Positions 9,037 through 16,843 of a DNA stretch of 64,000 nt are shown here, in pieces. Origin of the DNA: JBBIMS01 sp964531645 (GTDB lineage Bacteria; Acidobacteriota; Aminicenantia; JBFLYD01; JBBIMS01); assembly GCA_964531645.1 (NCBI GenBank), contig CAZHEF010000007.1:1-64000 (forward strand). Direction: 5' to 3'. Within the stretch, counting starts at the first letter, position 1. Each line of letters begins with the position of its first letter. The position numbers were made by a program, and so were the translations under genes. The notes beneath the pieces were generated by a model. It made no database searches, was not told where the DNA came from, and saw only the letters and a program-made list of their open reading frames with translations.

Positions 9037-10530
9037 TCATATTTCAGGTGCAAGAAGAGCTTCGGAGGCCCTGACAGCTCTTTTGTGAGCCCATTCCCTG
9101 ACTTTCTTAATTTGCTCGTACATTGTCGTGGAAAGGGGAACACTCCTTGAAAATATCCTGAATAGGTCATCTTCACAAAGGGACCTACCTTCATTAAAAG
9201 CCTCATACATTGCAGAAATTATTGCTTGTTCGATTTCGGCCCCTGACCATCCCTTTGTTATCTTTGCAAGCTGGGAAATGTTGAAATCATCAGGATTTAC
9301 ATTCCTTTTTATGAGATGGATTCTGAAAATTTCTTCTCTTTCCTTTTCAATTGGAAGGTCAATAAAAAATATTTGGTCAAATCTTCCCCTTCTTAACATC
9401 TCAGCAGGAAGAAGATCAATTCTATTCGCTGTTGCTGCAACAAAAACAGGAGAGCGGTGCTCCTGCATCCATGTTAGAAAATATCCAAGAATTCTTCCTG
9501 TTGCTCCTTCAGAGACTTTGTCATTTATTCCACTCTCAATTTCATCAATCCAAAGAACAGCAGGAGCGAGGGAGTCCATGGTCTTTAAGGCTCTTGCAAA
9601 TGCTTCCTCAGGAGGACCTGCAATCCCTGAATATACAAGATTCATATCAAGTCTGAAAAGGGGAAGAGACCAGAGAGAAGCGATAGCCTTCACTGAAATA
9701 CTCTTTCCACAACCGCTAACACCCATGACTAAAAGTCCTTTGGGTTGATCCAGTCCAAATTTGCGGGCCTCGGGAGTAAAAGCCTTCTGCCTCTTTCTGA
9801 GCCAATCTTTAAGATTCTCAAGACCTCCTATCTCATCAATGCTCAATTTTTCATGCACATACTCAAGAACAAGCTCCTTTAAAATTATCTGTTTTTTTTC
9901 AAGATGAAGTTCTTCAACAAGATCGGAAAAAATTGTATTCTTACCCTGGAAGACTTTGATTAAAGCCCTGTATGCCTCATCGAATGTTAAGCCCTGAAGA
10001 GCAAGTATAATATTCTTCCTGTCATCTTCGCTCAAGCTAATTCTGACATTCTTAGCTGCAACGCTTGATAAAACCTGATTCAGAAGGGATCCTAACTCTT
10101 CAAAGGAAGGTAATGGAAAATCTATTATTTCTATCTCCTTTTTCAGTTCCTGAGGAAGAGAAGCAAATGGAGAAATTAAAAAGATAAATTTCCAGCTATT
10201 CTTCATAGCCTGATAAGCATCTCTTAATGCCCTCAATACATCAGGTCTCTTATTTATAAAAGGGTGAAGATCTTTAAAAAGAAAAACAGCTGGTTTATCA
10301 TAAGAAATAGCAAACTCAATCGCCCTAAGAGGATCGTTCGTGTTTTCAATATTTTCATCTTTTCTTCTCACTCCTGAAGAAACACTCCAGACGAAGAACT
10401 CTCTGTTGGGTATATAACTGGCGGTAATTGACTCGAGAAATTTCTCTACTCTTCCCTCTTCCCATGATGTGATATAGATTATGGGATATCTTGCAACAAT
10501 ACAATTTTTTATAGCCTGTAATCCTTCCAT
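9037..10530 (-). CDS. Ycf46-like AAA ATPase
   Basis: 497 residues. The N-terminal half (about 1-220) matches the degenerate domain of Ycf46-type proteins (YPIIYITSWEEGRVEKFL, then AVFLFKDLHPFI). The C-terminal half is a complete AAA module: Walker A GVSGCGKS, Walker B AVLWIDEIESG, sensor/arginine-finger region VFVAATANRIDLLPAEMLRR and GRFDQIFFIDLP. Ycf46 relatives are known in cyanobacteria, plastids and many bacteria, without a settled role. The C-terminus is rich in Arg/Ala. It stands alone on the minus strand, divergent from the S8 protease gene across a 233-base spacer. Confidence 0.88.
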   Translation of the reverse strand: MEGLQAIKNCIVARYPIIYITSWEEGRVEKFLESITASYIPNREFFVWSVSSGVRRKDENIENTNDPLRAIEFAISYDKPAVFLFKDLHPFINKRPDVLRALRDAYQAMKNSWKFIFLISPFASLPQELKKEIEIIDFPLPSFEELGSLLNQVLSSVAAKNVRISLSEDDRKNIILALQGLTFDEAYRALIKVFQGKNTIFSDLVEELHLEKKQIILKELVLEYVHEKLSIDEIGGLENLKDWLRKRQKAFTPEARKFGLDQPKGLLVMGVSGCGKSISVKAIASLWSLPLFRLDMNLVYSGIAGPPEEAFARALKTMDSLAPAVLWIDEIESGINDKVSEGATGRILGYFLTWMQEHRSPVFVAATANRIDLLPAEMLRRGRFDQIFFIDLPIEKEREEIFRIHLIKRNVNPDDFNISQLAKITKGWSGAEIEQAIISAMYEAFNEGRSLCEDDLFRIFSRSVPLSTTMYEQIKKVREWAHKRAVRASEALLAPEI

Positions 10531-10589
10531 CTTCCTCTCTAAAATTAAATTTTACTTTTTTAAAAGCATTTTTTCAATGCCAACTAAAT

Positions 10590-10650
10590 CATTCTATTAA
10601 TAGAATGTTCAAAAATTTGAACATGTTCAAAAATTTGAATTCAAAAATTT
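10590..10650. promoter_or_regulatory. Palindrome cluster upstream of the subtilase gene
   Basis: CATTCTATTAATAGAATG (10590-10607) is a perfect 18-base palindrome. It is followed at once by two copies of ATGTTCAAAAATTTGAA (about 10605-10621 and 10623-10639), each an imperfect palindrome, and a third partial copy. The spacer is shared by the divergent AAA gene and the S8 protease gene. Direct repetition of a dyad about 100 bases upstream of a possible sigma54 site suggests activator or repressor binding sites. The protein that binds is unknown. Confidence 0.55.
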
Positions 10651-10724
10651 TTTCGGTTTTAAATTTTTATTTATAGAAAACATTTCGTCTAAGGCGTATA
10701 TTTTTTTAACTTCTCAAAAAATCT

Positions 10725-10738
10725 GGCATAAATCTTGA
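10725..10738 (+). promoter_or_regulatory. Possible sigma54-type promoter of the S8 protease gene
   Basis: TGGCATAAATCTTGAAC has the GG of a -24 element and TTGA in place of the TTGC of a -12 element, with the correct ten bases between GG and GA. One of the four invariant bases is therefore wrong. The predicted start of transcription (about 10750) would leave a short leader that includes the GGAGG ribosome site at 10752-10756. No convincing sigma70 promoter is seen in the spacer. Confidence 0.3.
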
Positions 10739-10763
10739 ACATGAAAAATTCGGAGGTTAGTAG

Positions 10764-12446
10764 ATGGGTTATTTAACCAAAAAGTATTGGCTGGTTTTTG
10801 GGGTTCTTTGTCTTTTCCTTTTGGGGATTTCTGTGATAGGACTCTCCCAGAGAGAAGGGAGTATCCCCAGGATCCCTCCAAAAGAGAGGAATTTTGATGC
10901 TGACAGAGACGGGGTCTTCGACAATCTCCAGTCCCAGCTTGCCACTGCTCAGGCTGATGAAGAGTTTGACATCATTGTTCTTTTCAAAGACGACTTCCCA
11001 GGACTTGACCACAAGAAGTTGCCCCATGACCTTAAGAAAACCCTTGGTGAGTTCCACATCAAGCACATCTACGACAATGTGAAAGCCTTTGCAGGAAAGA
11101 TGAAAAAAATTCAGATTGAAGACTTGAAGAATCTTCCCTTTGTGAAACAGGTTGAACCAGACCTTGAAGTTACTACCTTTATGAGCACTGCTTCCAATTA
11201 TTACGGTGCAACAAAAGCAAGAACTGATTTTGGTGTGACAGGAAATATGGATGGCTCTGAAACCACATATTCAAAGAATGATGTGGTTGTAGCTGTTATT
11301 GACACTGGAATTTATGCAGGACATGTTGACCTTGATGGCGGAAAGGTAATTGCATGGAAGGATTATGTTAATGGAAGAACATCTCCCTATGATGATAATG
11401 GACATGGAACACATGTTTCTGGAATAATTGCTGGAACTGGAGAGGGAAACTCTTCCTACAGAGGAGTTGCTCCTGGAGCTGCTTTAATTGGTCTTAAAGT
11501 TCTCAATGCTTCAGGTTCTGGAACAACTTCAAACATAATTGCTGCTGTTGACTGGTGCGTGACAAACAAAACCACATACAACATAAGAGTTATCAACATG
11601 AGCCTTGGCTCTTCAGGAAGCTCAGACGGAACAGACACTCTTTCCCAGGCTGTAAATAATGCTTATAACAACGGAATTGTCCCTGTTGTTGCTGCTGGAA
11701 ATTCAGGACCCGCAAGGTATACGATCGGCTCACCAGCTGCAGCTGCGAACGCTATCACTGTCGGTTCAATGGCAGACCCTGGAGAAAAGGGATTCTTCAT
11801 TTCATCCTTTTCCAGTAGAGGACCTACTGCAGATGGAAGAATAAAACCTGACCTTGTTTCACCGGGGCACAATATCACATCCTGCGGAAGGAGCTCTTCT
11901 ACTTCATATGTTACAATGAGCGGGACATCAATGGCTACACCATTCACAGCAGGAATTGTTGCTCTCATGATTGATGCAAAGTCTTCTATAACCCCATCTT
12001 CTGTCAAGAGCACACTTAAGAGCACGACAATTGATTGGGGTCCATCAGGAGCAGATATTGATTTTGGTTCTGGAAGGCTTCAGGGTTATGAAGCTGTAAA
12101 GAGCGCGGGAGGATTTTCTGGAACAGGACCAACAGTTCCTCTTCACTACTATGCTTCAGGCTCTCTTTCAGGAACCGGAGCTTATTATGACCACTCTTTG
12201 AGCGTAACCTCAACTACTTTCCCGATTGCTGTAACATTAATCATGCCCAACTGGTCTTCCAGCACAAGCCCTGACTTTGACCTTTATCTCTATAATCCTT
12301 CAGGGACCCTTATAGCAAGTTCTGAAGGCTCTACAAGACAGGAAACAGTAACCTATACTCCAACCACAACAGGAACATACAAAATTAGAGTAAAATCTTA
12401 CACAGGCTCAGGCTCTTACTTCATAGACATAAGCGCTAACAAGTAA
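10764..12446 (+). CDS. Secreted subtilisin-like serine protease (S8) with C-terminal PPC-like domain
   Basis: 560 residues. A signal peptide (KKYWLVFGVLCLFLLGISVIG), an I9-type propeptide (about 65-140, FDIIVLFKDDF), and a subtilase catalytic domain follow. The triad is visible: Asp in VVAVIDTGI (about 180), His in DDNGHGTHVSG (about 214), Ser in SGTSMATPFTAG (about 389), with the oxyanion Asn in VVAAGNSGP. The last 110 residues form a pre-peptidase C-terminal (PPC) type beta domain (DFDLYLYNPSGTLIASSE, TGTYKIRVKSYTGSGSYFI), usually removed on secretion. GGAGG lies seven bases before ATG. A strong terminator follows. Likely a nutritional exoprotease. Confidence 0.93.
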   Translation: MGYLTKKYWLVFGVLCLFLLGISVIGLSQREGSIPRIPPKERNFDADRDGVFDNLQSQLATAQADEEFDIIVLFKDDFPGLDHKKLPHDLKKTLGEFHIKHIYDNVKAFAGKMKKIQIEDLKNLPFVKQVEPDLEVTTFMSTASNYYGATKARTDFGVTGNMDGSETTYSKNDVVVAVIDTGIYAGHVDLDGGKVIAWKDYVNGRTSPYDDNGHGTHVSGIIAGTGEGNSSYRGVAPGAALIGLKVLNASGSGTTSNIIAAVDWCVTNKTTYNIRVINMSLGSSGSSDGTDTLSQAVNNAYNNGIVPVVAAGNSGPARYTIGSPAAAANAITVGSMADPGEKGFFISSFSSRGPTADGRIKPDLVSPGHNITSCGRSSSTSYVTMSGTSMATPFTAGIVALMIDAKSSITPSSVKSTLKSTTIDWGPSGADIDFGSGRLQGYEAVKSAGGFSGTGPTVPLHYYASGSLSGTGAYYDHSLSVTSTTFPIAVTLIMPNWSSSTSPDFDLYLYNPSGTLIASSEGSTRQETVTYTPTTTGTYKIRVKSYTGSGSYFIDISANK

Positions 12447-12463
12447 AGGTAGGGAAAAATTTA

Positions 12464-12494
12464 GAGGGAGAGGGTTTTCCCCTCTCCCTTTTTT
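12464..12494 (+). terminator. Rho-independent terminator after the S8 protease gene
   Basis: A GC-rich stem GGGAGAGGG / CCCTCTCCC with a TTTTC loop is followed directly by six T (12489-12494). It lies between the convergent protease and DUF4416 genes. Read on the minus strand the same stem is followed by a weaker T-rich stretch, so it may serve both directions. Confidence 0.88.
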
Positions 12495-12524
12495 GTGAAT
12501 TCTCGATTGAGTTCCTTTTTATAC

Positions 12525-13073
12525 TTAAAGATTCTTTTTTGATTTTCTCAGTTTTTCAAGATAAAATTTCCTGACCCTCAAAAAGAAATCAGCATATTCA
12601 TCTTTTCTCATATCAAGATATGTCCATTCGAGGTATTTGATGGAATCTTTTCTGAAAAGAAATTCAAGATGGGCATATATCCCGTCCCTCAAAGGAATTC
12701 TATGGGAATAGTTCTTTGTAGTTGCCATAATTAGAGAAGTAGAGGTCAATATCCCAGGGTCAATATTTACGACCCTTCCAGGGGCTCTAAATTCCTTTTT
12801 TAAATTTTCCTCAATTTCATTGGTCTTAATTTTTATTGCTAGTAGTTCTTCTGGGTTAATCAGGTCCTCAAAGCTGAAGAATTTTCTTTTGAGTCCTTCA
12901 CCCATCTCTCTGTTATAATATTCAGTGACATCAAATCTGAAAGTAGCACTTTCTAAGTCTATCTTTCCAAAAATAGATTTTAATTCTGAAACAGCCCTTT
13001 CTAAAAAATTCTCATCTCTATAAATGATTCCAATTATAAGTTTCACTCGCTCAAACTTACCAGGAACGCCCAT
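12525..13073 (-). CDS. DUF4416 family protein
   Basis: 182 residues, without signal peptide or membrane segment. It begins VKLIIGIIYRDENFLERAV and carries the conserved blocks FDVTEYYNREMGEGLKRKFF, RVVNIDPGILTSTSLIMATT and HRIPLRDGIYAHLEFLF, which I recognise as the DUF4416 family found in diverse anaerobes and thermophiles. Some databases label members GTP-binding protein without evidence; no P-loop is visible. Function unknown. It converges with the protease gene and has no operon partner here. Confidence 0.75.
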   Translation of the reverse strand: MGVPGKFERVKLIIGIIYRDENFLERAVSELKSIFGKIDLESATFRFDVTEYYNREMGEGLKRKFFSFEDLINPEELLAIKIKTNEIEENLKKEFRAPGRVVNIDPGILTSTSLIMATTKNYSHRIPLRDGIYAHLEFLFRKDSIKYLEWTYLDMRKDEYADFFLRVRKFYLEKLRKSKKNL

Positions 13074-13137
13074 CAGAAATATTTTATTTTGATATTAAAA
13101 AGAATTCAATTTATAGGAATTTTCCACCCCTGTTAAT

Positions 13138-13166
13138 TTGACAAGATGAACTATTAGCTATATAAA
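13138..13166 (+). promoter_or_regulatory. Strong sigma70-type promoter ahead of the STAND-like NTPase patch
   Basis: TTGACA (13138-13143) and TATAAA (13161-13166) are separated by exactly 17 bases, the best -35/-10 pair I found in the window. Transcription would start near 13173 and run through the 40-codon ORF into the NTPase gene. Confidence 0.7.
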
Positions 13167-13201
13167 TTAATTGTTGAAGAAAGAGTAGAGAGGAAAGCGG
13201 G

Positions 13202-13324
13202 GTGCGACGGGTCCGTTTCCGAACGATTCTACCTGAAAAAATAGAGCAAATTATATTAGCAGTGGCAATTAAAGTCAAAAAAATTCACTTAAAGCAAGAT
13301 ATAGACAAAAAAAATGATGATTAA
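13202..13324 (+). CDS. Short 40-codon ORF, possible leader peptide or detached N-terminus
   Basis: A GTG stands eight bases after GAGAGG and opens a 40-codon frame (MRRVRFRTILPEKIEQIIL and on) that ends TAA 11 bases inside the NTPase gene (ATGATGATTAA overlap). It lies just after a near-consensus promoter. Its first third is unusually GC-rich for this genome. I do not recognise it. It may be a coupled leader peptide, a small partner protein, or the remains of an N-terminus lost from the NTPase by frameshift. Confidence 0.35.
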   Translation: MRRVRFRTILPEKIEQIILAVAIKVKKIHLKQDIDKKNDD

Positions 13325-14333
13325 TGGATGGAAGATTATTTTTATAAGCTTATTTTCTAAAAAAGTTACTATTCAACCTGTATCCTTAATGGAAACAGAA
13401 TCTTCTTCAAAACATTGGTTTTTGGAACCCACCTGGTTAGCCGTGTGGCGTACAATACTCTACATCATATTGTCCATTATATTTTGGATAAGGAAACCGA
13501 GAAAAAAACCTCCAAAATTCCCTTTTGAAATTATTGACCCAAAAGAGTTTTCCACTCGTCTTGAAAAATTAAAAATGCTTACTGAAACCCAAAATAAGTA
13601 TCTTCCACGAATAAGAAACCAAAAACATTCGCCTGAGGAAATACAAACTTCAAGGAGGAGAATTTTAATTATTGGACGAGCGGACATCGGAAAAACAAGG
13701 GAAGCTTATAAACTTATAACAGAAGAATTGCTAACTGGTTCAGACCCAGGAAAAATCTTAATGCCAAAAAAGACAGCAACCCTACCCGAAGAGTTTTCTG
13801 ATGCCCAAACTCCCCCTGAACTTGTTAATAAAGCGGTTGTTCTTTTCTATGATGACCTTCCAAACATCTATCCCTCAGAGCCAGAGAGAAAGGAATCAAA
13901 ACTTGCTACTTCCCAGAGCCGACTGCAGAAAGTAATAGAATGCTTTGAAAGAAAAACCAATCAATTCCATTTGATTGCCACAGCAAGAAGCGAGTTGATT
14001 CATAGACTCGATGATTTCGATTACAAAAAAGACCCTTTCTGGAATACCTTTGAAATCTTTGAGGTTCAGCCCCTTGATAAGAAATTGGAAAAGGAGTTCA
14101 TTCAAAACTTAGCCGAACTTTATAATATTGATATTGAAAATAATGCTGTTGAGGAGATACAGAAAATAAATGAATGTTATTCCTGCGAAAGTATTGTAAT
14201 CTTCTTACAAAACCGAAAAAATCAAAAAATTGGTAAAAATGAAGTGGAGAGTTATTTCAAAAAGACAGCCTTTGACTTCTGGCAGAAAAACAATTTTGAA
14301 CCTCTTAAAAATCAAAAACCAGAGGAGGAATAA
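13314..14333 (+). CDS. STAND-like P-loop NTPase with N-terminal membrane segment
   Basis: 339 residues. A hydrophobic helix (WLAVWRTILYIILSIIFWI, about 42-60) precedes a soluble NTPase: Walker A GRADIGKTR (about 121-129), Walker B AVVLFYDDLPN, and a sensor-like FHLIATARSELIHRL. The order and the AR-S sensor match NACHT/STAND-type ATPases that use TPR or other repeats as sensors. A TPR segment indeed follows, but in another frame. No ribosome site precedes ATG; translation may depend on coupling to the short upstream ORF. The C-terminus (KNQKPEEE) is probably truncated by a frameshift. Not a recognised named family; defence or regulatory role is inference. Confidence 0.6.
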   Translation: MMINGWKIIFISLFSKKVTIQPVSLMETESSSKHWFLEPTWLAVWRTILYIILSIIFWIRKPRKKPPKFPFEIIDPKEFSTRLEKLKMLTETQNKYLPRIRNQKHSPEEIQTSRRRILIIGRADIGKTREAYKLITEELLTGSDPGKILMPKKTATLPEEFSDAQTPPELVNKAVVLFYDDLPNIYPSEPERKESKLATSQSRLQKVIECFERKTNQFHLIATARSELIHRLDDFDYKKDPFWNTFEIFEVQPLDKKLEKEFIQNLAELYNIDIENNAVEEIQKINECYSCESIVIFLQNRKNQKIGKNEVESYFKKTAFDFWQKNNFEPLKNQKPEEE

Positions 14334-14350
14334 GGTTTTAAGGGCATTAG

Positions 14351-14668
14351 AATTTCTCCAATCTTATTAGAAAAAAGAAGAAACTTGGCGATATTGAAAG
14401 AAATGTCCTTGCTGGCCCGCTTCTCGATCGTGGAAATGCTTATTACAATAAAGGTGATTTTGATAAGGCAATTGAGAATTATGATAGAGCAATTGAAATT
14501 AATCCTGATTATGCAGAGGCAATGGCAAATATGGGTATAGCTCTTAGTAAGAAAAAAGAAGAGAAGATGGCAAAATACTGGTTCGAACAAGCTTTAAAAT
14601 ATAAAGACAAACTTCCTGATAAAGGCGAAAGAGTCTTAAAATGGTTAGAAGAACTTGAAGAAAAATAA
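14351..14668 (+). pseudogene. TPR tail, probably the frameshifted C-terminus of the upstream NTPase
   Basis: An open frame of 105 codons without a good start encodes a clear tetratricopeptide repeat: RGNAYYNKGDFDKAIENYDR then AIEINPDYAEAMANMGIAL and a further helix pair. Between it and the NTPase stop, the third frame reads KVLRALEFLQSY. Joining the three frames (0, then +1, then +2) gives one continuous NTPase-linker-TPR protein, so two single-base changes in about 40 bases probably split it. Alternatively the TPR is an independent gene with a non-standard start (ATT). Confidence 0.55.
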
Positions 14669-14783
14669 CTAATTAATCAGGAAAAAAAATTGGATTAAAA
14701 TTTCCCTTGATATTAGATTCAACTTAAACAATGCAATTCGCCAGCTTGACATAGATTAATATTTCCTTTAAATTAAATTCTAT

Positions 14784-14858
<75 letters not shown>

Positions 14859-14959
14859 TTATTTATGCGAGTAAGAACGAGAAAGGCAAGACTGGCAAGA
14901 CAAGATAAAAAATAAGGCAGTAATGAAACGAGATTCTGTATTAATTTTTAAGTGAGAAA

Positions 14960-15751
14960 GTGGTGATTTTTTATATTATAATTGAGGAAAAACCCAATTC
15001 ACCCTCGTTAAATATGGCAATAGATGAAGCCCTTTTTAACTATGTCCAGAAAAATAAAGAGCTCTCAATTCTGAGATTTTACAGATGGGAGAAACCAACT
15101 CTCTCTATTGGATATCACCAGAAAGTAAGGGAGGTAGCCAACATAGATTTTTTAAGGGAGAAAGGGATTGAACTTATAAGAAGAATAACTGGTGGAAAGG
15201 TTGTCCTTCACGACGATGAGGTCACCTATTCTTTTTCATCATCAGCTTCCTTTTTGGCTGAAAATAAAAGTGTTATTGAATCTTTCCATCTAATATCCTC
15301 TGCTCTGATTGAGGGTTTAAAAATTCTTAGAATATATGCAAGGCTATCTTCTCGAAAATATGAAGGGCTTTATAAAACAAACCTTCCTTGTTTTTCATAT
15401 CCAACCGGAAATGAAATCGTTGTAAATGGAAGGAAATTGATTGGCTCAGCTCAGAAAAGGACAAAAGATGCCCTTCTTCAGCATGGTTCAGTCCCTATTA
15501 CCCTGGATGTTGATAAACTATCAAGGGCAACATTTTCCTCTCCCGAAAGTTTGAATGGAAATATAATAACAATAAAGGCTCTTATCGGGGAGACAGACTT
15601 TTTTGAAATTGCTCATTCTTTAAAAGAAGGTTTTTCGAGGTTTTTCAAATGTAATTTTGAACCTTTCGACTTAAATGAAATTAAGGATGACATTGAAAAG
15701 ATTCAAATAGAAAAATATTCCAATCCAAAATGGAATTTTGATGATAAGTAA
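14960..15751 (+). CDS. LipM-like octanoyltransferase / lipoate-protein ligase A family
   Basis: Transfers an octanoyl or lipoyl group to the lipoyl domains of 2-oxoacid dehydrogenases or the glycine cleavage H protein. 263 residues with the biotin/lipoate ligase fold: SLNMAIDEAL near the start, RRITGGKVVLHDDEVTYSF, and PCFSYPTGNEIVVNGRKLIG. The Cys in PCFSYPT corresponds to the acyl-accepting cysteine of LipM/LipL-type transferases and NGRKLIGSAQKR holds the conserved lysine. The C-terminal KYSNPKWNF is typical of LipM. Start is GTG with a weak purine-rich upstream stretch. Nine bases separate it from thioredoxin. Confidence 0.85.
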   Translation: MVIFYIIIEEKPNSPSLNMAIDEALFNYVQKNKELSILRFYRWEKPTLSIGYHQKVREVANIDFLREKGIELIRRITGGKVVLHDDEVTYSFSSSASFLAENKSVIESFHLISSALIEGLKILRIYARLSSRKYEGLYKTNLPCFSYPTGNEIVVNGRKLIGSAQKRTKDALLQHGSVPITLDVDKLSRATFSSPESLNGNIITIKALIGETDFFEIAHSLKEGFSRFFKCNFEPFDLNEIKDDIEKIQIEKYSNPKWNFDDK

Positions 15752-15760
15752 AAGGGAAAA

Positions 15761-16078
15761 ATGAAAAACATTGACGAAAGCGAATTTAACAATATTATTC
15801 AAAAAGATGTCACGGTTTTAATAGAGTTCGGCGCTGATTGGTGTGGACCTTGTAAAAAAATGAAGCCTCTCCTTGATGATCTGGAAAAAGAACTCCAGGG
15901 TAAAGTTGAGATTTATTTTCTGGATATAGGAAAATCACAGACTAAAGCAATAGAATACGAAGTTCTGAGTATTCCCCAGATTTTAGTTTTTAGAAAAGGA
16001 AAGCTCTTGGAGAGGATTTTTGGCGAGCAGAAAAAGGACAACCTGAAAAAATTAGTTGAAAAACACATCCAGAGCTAA
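15761..16078 (+). CDS. trxA: Thioredoxin
   Basis: A small cytoplasmic dithiol-disulfide oxidoreductase of 105 residues. Active site WCGPCKK follows the usual beta strand (VLIEFGADWCGPC) and the cis-Pro loop is SIPQILVFRKG. In place of the common PTxxxF it has SIPQILVF, which is an allowed variation. It lies in an operon with the LipM-like gene and converges on truA, their stop codons lying within one 27-base palindrome. Confidence 0.93.
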   Translation: MKNIDESEFNNIIQKDVTVLIEFGADWCGPCKKMKPLLDDLEKELQGKVEIYFLDIGKSQTKAIEYEVLSIPQILVFRKGKLLERIFGEQKKDNLKKLVEKHIQS

Positions 16079-16098
16079 CAGCTTATAGCTAATAGCTC
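16072..16098. repeat. AGCT-rich imperfect palindrome joining the trxA and truA stops
   Basis: The 27 bases contain both stop codons and read nearly the same on both strands (units GAGCTAA, AGCTTATAGCT, TAGCTC). The core AACAGCTTATAGCTAA recurs at 47454-47469, also directly at the stop of a plus-strand gene facing a convergent gene. It probably folds in RNA from either strand and may act as a two-way transcript end. Confidence 0.6.
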
Positions 16099-16820
16099 AC
16101 CTTTTCAAGGCATAACCCGCATGGATGCGCTGAAGAAAAAGTTATTTCTAACTCGTCTCTCTCAAGAAGGGTTTTTACAATGTCAGGTTCGAATTTCCCC
16201 TTTCCGATCTCAATAAGTAAACCCACCATATTTCTTACCTGATATCTTAAAAACCCACTTCCTTCAAATATAAACTTTATTTCGTTATTTTCTTCTTCAA
16301 TCTCTGCTTTGAAAATTGTTCTGACAGTAGAAGGAGATGAAGAACGGGATGTAAAATTTCTGAAATCATTCTTTCCAATGAAAAATTTAATTGCTTCTCG
16401 CATTTTTTCTATATCAAGCTTGAAAGGGATATGGTAAACCCATCTCCAGATAAAGGGAGAAACAACAAGTCCAGTGTAAATTCGATAAACATATGTCTTA
16501 GATTTTGCGTGATAGCGAGCGTTAAAACCTTCGTCAGCCTCTTCTACATTTACAATTCTAATATCTTTTGGAAGTAAAGAGTTCATTGCACGAAGCAAAG
16601 AAAGAGAAGCAATTTTGAGCCCCATTTTAAAGCTTGCAACCTGACCCTTAGCATGAACCCCCGAATCAGTTCTTCCCGCTCCTATTACCTTCACATTTTC
16701 ATAAGAAATTATCCTGAGAACCCTTTCCAGTTCCCCTTGAATGGTCTTCTGATTTGGCTGATATTGCCATCCTTTGTACTCTGTTCCATCATATTGAACT
16801 ACTATTTTATAATTGGGCAT
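16089..16820 (-). CDS. truA: tRNA pseudouridine(38-40) synthase
   Basis: Isomerises uridine to pseudouridine at positions 38-40 of the tRNA anticodon arm. The catalytic motif GAGRTDSGVHAKGQV carries the nucleophilic Asp. The N-terminal YDGTEYKGWQYQPN and C-terminal GSGFLRYQVRNMVG blocks are standard. I start it at the ATG of MPNYKIVVQYDG; a TTG four codons upstream is the alternative and neither has a clear ribosome site. Twelve or more bases separate it from the trans-sulfuration gene upstream. Confidence 0.95.
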   Translation of the reverse strand: MPNYKIVVQYDGTEYKGWQYQPNQKTIQGELERVLRIISYENVKVIGAGRTDSGVHAKGQVASFKMGLKIASLSLLRAMNSLLPKDIRIVNVEEADEGFNARYHAKSKTYVYRIYTGLVVSPFIWRWVYHIPFKLDIEKMREAIKFFIGKNDFRNFTSRSSSPSTVRTIFKAEIEEENNEIKFIFEGSGFLRYQVRNMVGLLIEIGKGKFEPDIVKTLLERDELEITFSSAHPCGLCLEKVSY

Positions 16821-16843
16821 AATTGAAAACAATAAATTAAATT

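Noticed and set aside
9128..9748. 206-codon frame opposite the AAA ATPase
   Set aside because: Antisense to the conserved Walker and sensor motifs; composition follows the real gene.
13201..13245. 5' end of a group II intron (GTGCGAC)
   Set aside because: The start resembles the GUGYG consensus, but no reverse transcriptase and no domain V hairpin are visible downstream.
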